The position numbers were made by a program, and so were the translations under genes. Under the pieces are notes generated by a model. That model was not told where the DNA came from, ran no database searches, and worked only from the letters and a program-made list of their open reading frames with translations. Shown piece after piece: positions 18,081 through 25,316 of a stretch of 64,000 nucleotides of DNA. This DNA is from Streptomyces sp. SUK 48 (GTDB lineage: Bacteria > Actinomycetota > Actinomycetes > Streptomycetales > Streptomycetaceae): assembly GCF_009650765.1 (NCBI RefSeq), contig NZ_CP045740.1:7292001-7356000 (forward strand), in the 5' to 3' direction. Position 1 is the first letter of the stretch. Each line of letters opens with the position of its first letter.

Positions 18081-19072
18081 CCGGCCGCCCGGCCTGCGTA
18101 GATGCGTCGCAGCACCATCTCCACGTCGGGTTCGGGGGCGACGCAGTCGATGACGTCGAAGCGGTCGAGGAGGAAGCCCATCACCTGGCGGGCGGTCCAA
18201 CGGGCCACCGGGTACTCGACCTTGATCCGCCCGTCCTCGGCCAGGGTCGCCGAGGCGCCGCCAAGTCCCTTTTCGATCAGGGCGATCGCCTCGTCGGCGG
18301 AACCGTGGTGCTCGAAGACCACCGCCCTGGTGTCGGCGGTGCGCAGCAGCTCGTGCAGGGTCCCGCGGTGCACGACCTCGCCGTGGTTGACGACGAGGAC
18401 CCGGTCGCAGATGGCGGTGATGTCGCCCATGTCGTGGCTGGTGAGCAGCACGGTGGTGCCGAGTTCGGCGTTGACGTGGTTGACCAGCCTGCGCACGGCC
18501 TCCTTGAGCACCAGATCGAGGCCGACCGTCGGCTCGTCCAGGAAGACCACCTTGGGGTCGTGCACCAGGCTCGCCGCGACCTCGGCCCGCATCCGCTGGC
18601 CCAGACTGAGCTGCCGCACCGGGGTGTTGCCCAGTGCGTCGAGGTCCAGCAGCTCCTGGAACAGGGCCATGTTGCGCCGGTAGACGGCGTCCGGGATCTC
18701 GTGGATCCGGCGCAGGATGCGGAACGAGTCCGGCACCGGCAGGTCCCACCACAGCTGGCTGCGCTGCCCGAACACCACCCCGATGTTGGCCGCGTTGCGC
18801 CGCCGCTCCCGGTACGGCTCCAGGCCCGCGACCAGGGCCCGGCCCGAGGTCGGCGTCATGATCCCGGTGAGCATCTTCACCGTGGTCGACTTGCCCGCGC
18901 CGTTCGCCCCGATGTACGCGGCCTTCGTCCCGGCCGGGATCTCGAAGGACACCCCGGACACGGCCCGCACCAGCCGGTGCTCCCGGCTGAACAGCGTGCT
19001 GAGGCTGCCCAGCAGACCGGGCTCGCGTTCGGCGACCTTGAACTCCTTGACCAGGTTCTCCGCGACGATCAC
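18077..19072 (-). CDS. ABC transporter ATP-binding protein
   Basis: ATPase of 331 residues. Walker A is GANGAGKST near residue 55, the signature is LSLGQRMRAE, Walker B is VVFLDEPTVGLD and the switch His is in LLTSHDMGD. The GVVFGQRSQLWWDLP segment after the Q-loop and the C-terminal regulatory region of about 90 residues are characteristic of the ABC-2/DUF990 exporter subgroup (as in DrrA-like and AcbW-like proteins). It overlaps the aminotransferase and first permease genes by four bases. It should energise export of the cluster product, which could also serve as self-protection; no other resistance gene is evident. Confidence 0.92.
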   Translation of the reverse strand: MIVAENLVKEFKVAEREPGLLGSLSTLFSREHRLVRAVSGVSFEIPAGTKAAYIGANGAGKSTTVKMLTGIMTPTSGRALVAGLEPYRERRRNAANIGVVFGQRSQLWWDLPVPDSFRILRRIHEIPDAVYRRNMALFQELLDLDALGNTPVRQLSLGQRMRAEVAASLVHDPKVVFLDEPTVGLDLVLKEAVRRLVNHVNAELGTTVLLTSHDMGDITAICDRVLVVNHGEVVHRGTLHELLRTADTRAVVFEHHGSADEAIALIEKGLGGASATLAEDGRIKVEYPVARWTARQVMGFLLDRFDVIDCVAPEPDVEMVLRRIYAGRAAG

Positions 19073-20370
19073 CGGGGGTCCCCCGTGGCCAGTTCGAGCG
19101 CGCGGTCGAGCAGCGTGATGCCCTCGTCGAGGAGTGCGCGGTCGATGGTGAACGGCGGTGCCAGGCGCAGCACATGACCGCCGAGCGCGGTACGCAGCCC
19201 GAGGTCCAGCGCGTGCCGGTACACGGCCCGGGCGATCTCGGGGGCCGGTGTCCGGCTCGTCCGGTCGCGCACGAACTCCAGCCCGTGCAGCAGCCCGAGC
19301 CCGCGCACCTCGCCCAGCACCTCGTACCTGGCGTGCAGTTCGGCCAGCCGTTCGTCCAGTACGGCGCCCAGCTCGCTCACCCGGGCGAGCAGCGTGTCCC
19401 GGCGTACGACCTCCAGCGTGGCCTTCGCCGCGGCGATGCCCAGCGGATTGTTCGCGTACGTCGACGCGGTGGACCCGGCGCGGCCCGCCTCGGGATGCCG
19501 CAGCACCGCGGACCGGCCGGCCAGCGCGGCGAACGGGAACCCCGAGGCCAGGCCCTTGGCGAGGGTCACGAGATCCGGCTCGACGCCGAATCGCTCACTG
19601 GCCAGGAAGGTGCCGGTGCGGCCGCCGCCGGTGAGCACCTCGTCGGCGACGAGCAGCACCCCGTTCTCCCGGCAGCTGTCGGCGATCTGCTCCCAGTAGC
19701 CCGGCGGCGGCACGATCACCCCGGCCGCGCCGAGCACCGGCTCGAAGACCAGCGCGGAGATGTTCGGTTTCTCCGCGATGTGCCGGCGCACCAGCGAGGC
19801 GCAGCGCACCCCGCAGGAGGGGTACTCCAGCTCCAGCGGGCAGCGGTAGCAGTAAGGGGAGTAGCCCAGCACGCTGTTGCCGGAGAACGCCTGGTGGCCG
19901 ATGTCCCAGTGGACCAGCATCCTGGCCCCCTGCGTCTTGCCGTGGAAGCCGTAGCGCAGTGCCCCGATCCGGTTGCGACCCGGCTCGGCGACGGCCTGCA
20001 CGGCGCGCAGCGCGGCCTCCACCACCTCGGCGCCGGTGGAGAAGAAGGCGTACGTGTCCAGTTCCTCCGGCAGCAGGTCGGCGAGCAGATCGCACAGGGC
20101 GGCGCGGTCGGCGGTGGCGAAGTCGTGCACGTTCCACAGCCGGCCGGCCTGCTCGGTGAGCGCGGCGACGACCTCGGGATGGCAGTGGCCCAGCGACTGG
20201 GTGAGGGTGCCGGCCGCGAGGTCGATGTACTGGTTGCCGTCCAGATCGGTCAGCACCGCGCCGCGGCCCTCCACGAAGACCCGCCGCCCCAGCGCGGACT
20301 CCTCCGAGGCGCCGGGTGCGAGGCGCGCCGACTCCCGCTCCAGCAGCTCTCGTTGACGCGGGCCGGTCAT
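19069..20370 (-). CDS. Class III PLP-dependent aminotransferase
   Basis: Aminotransferase of 433 residues in the acetylornithine/4-aminobutyrate group. The cofactor Asp is in LVADEVLTGGGRTG, and the PLP-binding Lys is in TLAKGLASGFP. FSTGAEVVEAALRAVQA is the phosphate-binding segment. A cysteine-rich stretch (CYRCPLELEYPSCGVRC) in the middle is unusual and is seen in some GabT-like sugar or cyclitol aminotransferases. In the cluster it should place nitrogen on a keto-cyclitol or keto-sugar. The acarbose aminotransferase AcbV is also GabT-like as I recall, which supports the comparison. It overlaps the cupin and ATPase genes by four bases each. Confidence 0.9.
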   Translation of the reverse strand: MTGPRQRELLERESARLAPGASEESALGRRVFVEGRGAVLTDLDGNQYIDLAAGTLTQSLGHCHPEVVAALTEQAGRLWNVHDFATADRAALCDLLADLLPEELDTYAFFSTGAEVVEAALRAVQAVAEPGRNRIGALRYGFHGKTQGARMLVHWDIGHQAFSGNSVLGYSPYCYRCPLELEYPSCGVRCASLVRRHIAEKPNISALVFEPVLGAAGVIVPPPGYWEQIADSCRENGVLLVADEVLTGGGRTGTFLASERFGVEPDLVTLAKGLASGFPFAALAGRSAVLRHPEAGRAGSTASTYANNPLGIAAAKATLEVVRRDTLLARVSELGAVLDERLAELHARYEVLGEVRGLGLLHGLEFVRDRTSRTPAPEIARAVYRHALDLGLRTALGGHVLRLAPPFTIDRALLDEGITLLDRALELATGDPR

Positions 20371-20783
20371 CCGGCACCGCCCAGCGGACCGACCTCGAAG
20401 ACCAGCAGGGTGATGTCCTCGTCGCCGTCGTTGGCCAACCCGTGCTCGCCGTAGGGGCGGTTGGGCACCACGTCGCCCGCGCGCACGGTGAACTCCGCGC
20501 CGTCCAGGGTCATCCGGCCCCGGCCGGAGAGGATCACGTACGTCTCCTCGTCGTCCGCGTGCCGGTGGGTGCCGATGGAGGTGCCCGGGGGCAGCACGAC
20601 CAGGTCGATGAACGCGACCGGCGCCTTCGCCCCGGCGCCCGGGTAGGCGCGGTGGGCGCGGATCGTGCCGGTGCCGCCGTGGTCGCCGGTCACGTCACGC
20701 AGCAGCCCGTCGTACAGGTTGGTGACGCGGGTACGGACGGGTTCGGGCGTCGGGGCTCCCGGCTCCGGCAGGGCAGGACTCAT
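20367..20783 (-). CDS. Small cupin-domain protein
   Basis: Single-domain cupin of 138 residues. The metal-binding motif 1 appears as GTHRHADDEETYVILSGRG (two His and a Glu), and motif 2 as GDVVPNRPYGEHGLAN with the distal His. Such proteins may be isomerases, epimerases, dioxygenases or sensors. Position between the cyclase and the aminotransferase suggests action on an early cyclitol or sugar intermediate, for example epimerisation. The sequence does not identify the reaction. It follows the cyclase gene by 58 bases and overlaps the aminotransferase gene by four. Confidence 0.85.
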   Translation of the reverse strand: MSPALPEPGAPTPEPVRTRVTNLYDGLLRDVTGDHGGTGTIRAHRAYPGAGAKAPVAFIDLVVLPPGTSIGTHRHADDEETYVILSGRGRMTLDGAEFTVRAGDVVPNRPYGEHGLANDGDEDITLLVFEVGPLGGAG

Positions 20784-20841
20784 CGCGGTACGGCTCCAAG
20801 GCGCTTGCGGGGAAGGGGAGTTCGCGGGGAGGGGGCCGGAG

Positions 20842-22068
20842 TCAGCACGCGGCCGTGAGCGGCGCGGCGGCGTTCCCGGTCCGGGCGGCCAGGGCGTCCA
20901 GTGCCTCTTCGAGCGCGGCCCCGGGGATGTCGTCCAGGTCGTCCACGAAGACCGCCGAGCCGATCCCGTCCGGCACCACGAGGTGCAGCCGGCGGCCCCG
21001 GCGCTCCCAGGACGCCTTCAGGGCCCGGTCCATCAGCGCGGGCGTGCAGGTCTGCGGGTCGAACACGGGCAGTCCGAGCGCGTCGATCAGGGCGACGATC
21101 CGCTCGCAGTCCCCGGCGTCCAGCAGGCCCAGCACACGGGCGAGTTCAGTGGAGAGGGCCATGTCGATCGCGACGGACTCGCCGTGCGCGATCCGGTACT
21201 CGCTGGCCGTCTCCAGCACGGGCCCGAAGGTGTGCCCGAAGTCGACGAGCCGGGCCAGGTCGTGCTCGCGCAGGTTCGGGCACAGCTCCTCCATCATGAG
21301 CCGCATCGAGGTGCGCAGCACGTAGTCCTCGACGCCGCGCCGCCCGAGCCCGTCCTCGGCGAGCGACGCCGGGGCGGCGTACGGCCGCTGGAAGACCTGC
21401 GGGCACTCCTCCAGGGTGCGCAGCAGCCGGGCGTCCTTGATGATCGCCATCTTGGCGATCTCGCCGAGGCCGCAGCGGATGTCCCGGGGGGCCAACGACC
21501 GCAGGAAGGCGGGGTCGTTGAGGGAGGCGTGCGGGGGGTGGTAGGCGCCGAGCATGTTCTTGGTGCCCAGGGCGTTGACGCCGGTCTTGACGCCGACGCC
21601 CACGTCGACCTGGCCGACCAGGGTGGTGTTGACCTTCACATAGCGCACGCCCCGGCAGTAGATCGCCGCCGCGAACCCGACCAGGTCGCAGGTGACGCCC
21701 CCGCCGACGGCGAGCATCACGCCGCCCCGGTCCAGGCCGGCCGACTTGGCCAGCGCGCAGATCTCCTCGACGGTCTCCATGCGCTTGCGGTCCTCGCCGC
21801 CGGCCAGGACGTGCACGCTCCAGGTGCCCGGGGCGAACCGCGCGTCCAGGTAGGCGCGCAGCTGCCGCCCGTACAGCCGGTCGACGGCCGGCCCGGTGAA
21901 GGCGACCACGCGGCGCCCCTCGCAGCACTCGGCCAGCAGCGGGTTGCCGGGGGAGAGCACCTCGTGGGTGAGATCGACACGGTACGAGGTTCCGTCCGGG
22001 GCGCGGAGGGTGAACCCGTTGTCATCGCCTCGGACCCCGGATTCGGCGGCGGATGTCTGCGCCGTCAC
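20842..22068 (-). CDS. Sedoheptulose-7-phosphate cyclase superfamily enzyme (2-epi-5-epi-valiolone synthase-like)
   Basis: Sugar-phosphate cyclase of 408 residues in the dehydroquinate synthase fold, from a GTG with GAGGAG just upstream. The NAD-binding GGGVTCDLVGFAAA is at 122-135. The expected zinc ligands are E203 (GLGEIAK), H279 (DFGHTF) and H295 (HGES). The sequence DFGHTFGPVLE with the Pro after HTFG, and AIDMALS after the HGE, match the 2-epi-5-epi-valiolone synthase (EEVS) group better than primary AroB, which has LGHTFGHA and HGEAVAIGM. EEVS turns sedoheptulose 7-phosphate into the C7-cyclitol scaffold of acarbose and validamycin. Close relatives (2-epi-valiolone or desmethyl-4-deoxygadusol synthases, 2-deoxy-scyllo-inosose synthase) cannot be excluded. 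As first gene of the unit it defines the cluster's chemistry. Confidence 0.87.
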   Translation of the reverse strand: MTAQTSAAESGVRGDDNGFTLRAPDGTSYRVDLTHEVLSPGNPLLAECCEGRRVVAFTGPAVDRLYGRQLRAYLDARFAPGTWSVHVLAGGEDRKRMETVEEICALAKSAGLDRGGVMLAVGGGVTCDLVGFAAAIYCRGVRYVKVNTTLVGQVDVGVGVKTGVNALGTKNMLGAYHPPHASLNDPAFLRSLAPRDIRCGLGEIAKMAIIKDARLLRTLEECPQVFQRPYAAPASLAEDGLGRRGVEDYVLRTSMRLMMEELCPNLREHDLARLVDFGHTFGPVLETASEYRIAHGESVAIDMALSTELARVLGLLDAGDCERIVALIDALGLPVFDPQTCTPALMDRALKASWERRGRRLHLVVPDGIGSAVFVDDLDDIPGAALEEALDALAARTGNAAAPLTAAC

Positions 22069-22131
22069 GACACTCCTCGAATCGGCCGGATTCACCACCG
22101 GCTGGCCGTCAACTGCGATCAACAGGGCTTG

Positions 22132-22192
22132 AGTTAAACAGGTGATCGAGAGCCCTGCAAGAACTTGATGAAACTTGCTGCGGATTCTTGCA
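22132..22192 (-). promoter_or_regulatory. Promoter and operator-like inverted repeat before the 13-gene cyclase unit
   Basis: On the minus strand a -35 TTGCAG (22155-22160) and a -10 TTAACT (22132-22137) are 17 bases apart and read toward the cyclase gene, whose start is 64 bases further on. A perfect inverted repeat, TGCAAGAA (22156-22163) and TTCTTGCA (22185-22192), overlaps the -35. Inside it CAAGTT occurs twice with a 10-base period on the minus strand. The minus-strand CAAGTTCTTGC (22157-22167) sits at the same place relative to -35 as CAAGTTATTGC in front of the second unit. Geometry suggests repression by a factor covering the -35. Confidence 0.68.
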
Positions 22193-22570
22193 AACGGAGG
22201 TGATCGTACGGGCGGACAGGGGAGGGCCCGGCTCTCCCGCCCCGCGCTCCGTGCCCCGGCGCCCGCACGGCGACCCTGCGGCGCGGGGCCGCCTCGGGCG
22301 CCCGCCGTGGCTTCGTCGGCGTCACGGCATACGGCACGGCGGAGGCAGCCGAGCGCGCCGGTGCCGAGGCCGCCGGCCTCCGCCGCAGGCTCGCCACCGC
22401 CACCGCCACCGCCGCGAGCGGCGGGGCGCCGCGAACCGCACCGAACCGGCCGCGTACTTCGCCAAGACGCGCCCCATCCCGCGCGCCCTCTCCCGCCGCG
22501 CCCCGCCGTCCGTCCGGTGCCGCGCGAGGAGCCCTCTGGTCCGGCCGGATCGGCCGTGTTACGAAGGACC
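22193..22570 (+). other. Gap without a convincing gene
   Basis: About 380 bases of very GC-rich DNA between the cyclase promoter and the FAD oxidoreductase gene. Several frames stay open but none has a ribosome binding site, recognisable motifs or a family match. One plus frame around 22273-22430 reads like protein (GFVGVTAYGTAEAAERAG), which might be the trace of a lost gene. The promoter for the oxidoreductase should lie here, but I could not place it. Confidence 0.4.
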
Positions 22571-24136
22571 ATGTCCGTGAACCAGGGAACCCGCGCGTAC
22601 GACGCCGTCATCGTCGGGGCAGGCCACAACGGTCTGGTCGCCGCCGCCTATCTGGCCCGGGCCGGGCGCTCCGTGCTGGTGCTGGAGCGGCTCGGGCACA
22701 CCGGCGGGGCCGCCGTGTCCAGCCGGCCGTTCGCCGGGGTGGAGGCGCGGCTGTCGCGCTACTCCTACCTGGTCAGCCTGCTGCCCCCAAAGATCGTCAC
22801 CGACCTCGGCCTCGACTTCCGGCTGCGCTCGCGCACCATCTCCTCGTACACCCCGGTGGAACGCGCCGGGCGCCCCACCGGACTCCTCGTCGGCGGCGGC
22901 GAGGCGCGCACCCGGGACGCCTTCACCCGGCTGACCGGCGGCGAGCGGGAGTACGCCGCCTGGCAGCGCTTCTACGGCATGACCGGCCGCGTCGCCGAGC
23001 GCGTCTTCCCCACCCTCACCGAGCCGCTGCCCACCCGGGACGAGCTGCGCCGCCGCATCGATGACGAGAGCGCCTGGCGGGCCCTGTTCGAGGAGCCGAT
23101 CGGGGCCGCCGTCGAGGAGTACTTCGAGGACGATCTGGTCCGGGGCGTGGTCCTCACCGACGCCCTGATCGGCACCTTCGCCGACGCCCATGACCCCGCG
23201 CTGGCCCAGAACCGCTGCTTCCTCTACCACGTCATCGGCGGCGGCACCGGCGCCTGGGACGTGCCCGTGGGCGGCATGGGCGCCCTCACCGACGCGCTCG
23301 CGGCGGCGGCCCGTTCGGCGGGAGCGGAGATCGTGACCGGACACGAGGCGGTGCGCGTCACCGGCGACGAGAGCGGCGCGGAGGTCGCCTACCGCACCGC
23401 CGACGGTGAGGGCGTCGTCGCCGCCCGGCACGTCCTGGTCAACGCCTCCCCGCAGGAGCTGGCCGCCCTCACCGGGGACGCACCCCCGGAACCCGCCGAG
23501 GGCGCCCAGCTCAAGGTCAACATGCTGCTCACCCGGCTGCCGAAGCTCCGCGACCCCGACGCCGACCCCCGCGAGGCGTTCGCCGGCACCTTCCATATCG
23601 CCGAGGGCTACGGCCAGTTGGCCACCGCCCACGCCCAGGCCGCCGCCGGCCGGCTGCCCGCCGCGCCGCCCTCCGAGATCTACTGCCACTCCCTGACCGA
23701 CCCCACCATCCTCGGCCCCGAACTCGCCGGGCGCGGCTACCAGACCCTCACCCTCTTCGGCCTGCACACCCCGGCCCGGCTCTTCGACCGGGACAACGAC
23801 GGCACCCGCGAGGAACTGCTCGCCGCCACCCTCGCCGAGCTCGACGCCCACCTCGCCGAGCCCCTCGCGGACTGCCTGGCCACCGACGCCGACGGCCGCC
23901 CCTGCATCGAGGCGAAGACCCCGATCGACCTGGAACGGGACCTGCGGCTGCCCGGCGGCAACATCTTCCACCGCGCCCTGTCCTGGCCCTACGCCCAGCA
24001 GGAAACGGGCCGTTGGGGCGTGGAGACCCCGCACCCGCGCGTCCTGCTGTGCGGGGCCGGAGCGGTGCGCGGGGGAGGGGTGAGCGGCGTACCCGGGCAC
24101 AACGCGGCGATGGCGGTGCTGGAACAGGACGACTAG
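22571..24136 (+). CDS. Phytoene desaturase-like FAD-dependent oxidoreductase
   Basis: FAD-binding amine-oxidase-fold protein of 521 residues. The dinucleotide motif VIVGAGHNGLVAAAYLARAG is near residue 11, followed by VLERLGHTGGAA. The C-terminal FAD segment is LLCGAGAVRGGGVSGVPGHNAA. It resembles the PYROXD2/CrtI-like group. No carotenoid synthase is nearby, so carotenoid desaturation is unlikely; the catabolic neighbours suggest oxidation of a lipid or isoprenoid-like compound. ATG at 22571 is preceded by GAAGGA. It begins the rightward catabolic region and is followed by a palindromic operator candidate. Confidence 0.85.
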   Translation: MSVNQGTRAYDAVIVGAGHNGLVAAAYLARAGRSVLVLERLGHTGGAAVSSRPFAGVEARLSRYSYLVSLLPPKIVTDLGLDFRLRSRTISSYTPVERAGRPTGLLVGGGEARTRDAFTRLTGGEREYAAWQRFYGMTGRVAERVFPTLTEPLPTRDELRRRIDDESAWRALFEEPIGAAVEEYFEDDLVRGVVLTDALIGTFADAHDPALAQNRCFLYHVIGGGTGAWDVPVGGMGALTDALAAAARSAGAEIVTGHEAVRVTGDESGAEVAYRTADGEGVVAARHVLVNASPQELAALTGDAPPEPAEGAQLKVNMLLTRLPKLRDPDADPREAFAGTFHIAEGYGQLATAHAQAAAGRLPAAPPSEIYCHSLTDPTILGPELAGRGYQTLTLFGLHTPARLFDRDNDGTREELLAATLAELDAHLAEPLADCLATDADGRPCIEAKTPIDLERDLRLPGGNIFHRALSWPYAQQETGRWGVETPHPRVLLCGAGAVRGGGVSGVPGHNAAMAVLEQDD

Positions 24137-24145
24137 AAACCCGAA

Positions 24146-24160
24146 CTGACGGTACGTCAG
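24146..24160. promoter_or_regulatory. Palindrome CTGACGGTACGTCAG, putative TetR-type operator
   Basis: Perfect six-base arms CTGACG and CGTCAG around a three-base centre. The same arms occur at 33391-33405 before the crotonase operon, again directly upstream of a promoter-like pair. Here the pair is TTCCGT (24169-24174) and CATCCT (24192-24197) with 17 bases between. Both sites are also followed by a short A-run and CCTT. A shared repressor of acyl-CoA catabolism is the simplest reading. Confidence 0.65.
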
Positions 24161-24203
24161 AAAAAGCCTTCCGTCGTGCGGGCCGGTGCGGCATCCTGCG
24201 CCC

Positions 24204-25316
24204 ATGCAGACGGAGCTGAGCGACCAACTGGGCATCGAGCACGCCGTCTTCGGCTTCACGCCGTTCCCCGCCGTCGCCGCGGCCATCAGCCGCGCCGGCG
24301 GCTTCGGCGTGCTCGGCGCCGTCCGCTACACCGCCCCCGACGACCTCGGACGCGACCTCGACTGGCTCGACGCGCACACCGACGGCCGCCCCTACGGCCT
24401 CGACGTCGTCATGCCCGCCCGCAAGGTCGAGGGCGTCACCGAGACCGACGTCGAGGCCATGATCCCCGAGGCGCACCGGCGGTTCGTGCGCGACACCCTC
24501 GCCGCGCACGGGGTCCCCGAACTGCCCCCGGGCGAGACGGCCGGCTGGCGGATCACCGGCTGGATGGAACAGGTCGCCCGGAAGCAGCTGGACGTCGCCT
24601 TCGAGCACCCGATCCGGCTGCTGGCCAACGCTCTCGGCTCCCCGCCCGCCGACGTCGTCGCCCGCGCCCATGAGCGGGGCGTGCCCGTCGCCGCGCTCGC
24701 GGGCAGCGCCCGGCACGCCCGCAAGCACCAGGACGCGGGCATCGACATCGTGGTGGCCCAGGGCTACGAGGCCGGCGGGCACACCGGGGAGATCGCCACC
24801 ATGGTGCTCACCCCGGAGGTCGTGGACGCCGTCGCGCCGCTGCCCGTGCTGGCCGCGGGCGGCATCGGCAGCGGGGCGCAGGTCGCCGCCGCCCTCGCTC
24901 TCGGCGCCCAGGGCGTCTGGCTCGGCTCCCTCTGGCTGACCACGACGGAGGCCGAGCTGCACTCGCCCGCCCTGACCCGCAAACTGCTCGCCGCCGGATC
25001 CGGGGACACCGTCCGCTCCCGCGCCCTGACCGGAAAGCCCGCCCGCCAGCTGCGCACCGCCTGGACCGACGCCTGGGACGACCCGGCGGGGCCCGGCCCG
25101 CTGCCCATGCCGCTCCAGGGACTGCTGGTCGCCGAGGCGGTCTCCCGCATCCAGAAGCACGAGGTGGAACCCCTGCTGGGCACGCCCGTCGGGCAGATCG
25201 TCGGCCGGATGACCAGCGAACGTGCCGTCCAGGCCGTCCTGGACGACCTCACCCGCGGCTTCGAGCGGGCCGTGGACCGGATCAACCGCATCGCGCGAAG
25301 GAGCGGCACATCATGA
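24204..25316 (+). CDS. Nitronate monooxygenase / 2-nitropropane dioxygenase-like flavoprotein
   Basis: FMN-dependent TIM-barrel protein of 370 residues. Typical segments are GIEHAVFGFTPFPAVAAAISRAGGFGVLG at the N terminus, AQGYEAGGHTGEIATMVL and VLAAGGIGSGAQVAAALALGAQGVWLGS, which form the flavin phosphate site and active-site region with its His. Members of this family cluster with acyl-CoA catabolism genes in actinobacteria; the true substrate is often unknown. The ATG at 24204 lies six bases after a likely -10 (CATCCT), so the messenger may be leaderless. The gene overlaps the next synthetase gene by ATGA. Confidence 0.88.
   Translation: MQTELSDQLGIEHAVFGFTPFPAVAAAISRAGGFGVLGAVRYTAPDDLGRDLDWLDAHTDGRPYGLDVVMPARKVEGVTETDVEAMIPEAHRRFVRDTLAAHGVPELPPGETAGWRITGWMEQVARKQLDVAFEHPIRLLANALGSPPADVVARAHERGVPVAALAGSARHARKHQDAGIDIVVAQGYEAGGHTGEIATMVLTPEVVDAVAPLPVLAAGGIGSGAQVAAALALGAQGVWLGSLWLTTTEAELHSPALTRKLLAAGSGDTVRSRALTGKPARQLRTAWTDAWDDPAGPGPLPMPLQGLLVAEAVSRIQKHEVEPLLGTPVGQIVGRMTSERAVQAVLDDLTRGFERAVDRINRIARRSGTS

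Noticed and set aside
20842..22068. Primary-metabolism 3-dehydroquinate synthase (AroB)
   Set aside because: DFGHTFGPVLE and AIDMALS differ from AroB signatures, and the aminotransferase, exporter and sugar-activation genes that follow do not belong to the shikimate pathway.
22134..22409. Small minus-strand gene of 91 codons
   Set aside because: It would cover the cyclase promoter and operator, has no ribosome binding site and its composition is simply that of GC-rich non-coding DNA.
22571..24136. Carotenoid phytoene desaturase
   Set aside because: No phytoene synthase or other carotenoid gene is in the window, and the fold group includes many non-carotenoid oxidoreductases.
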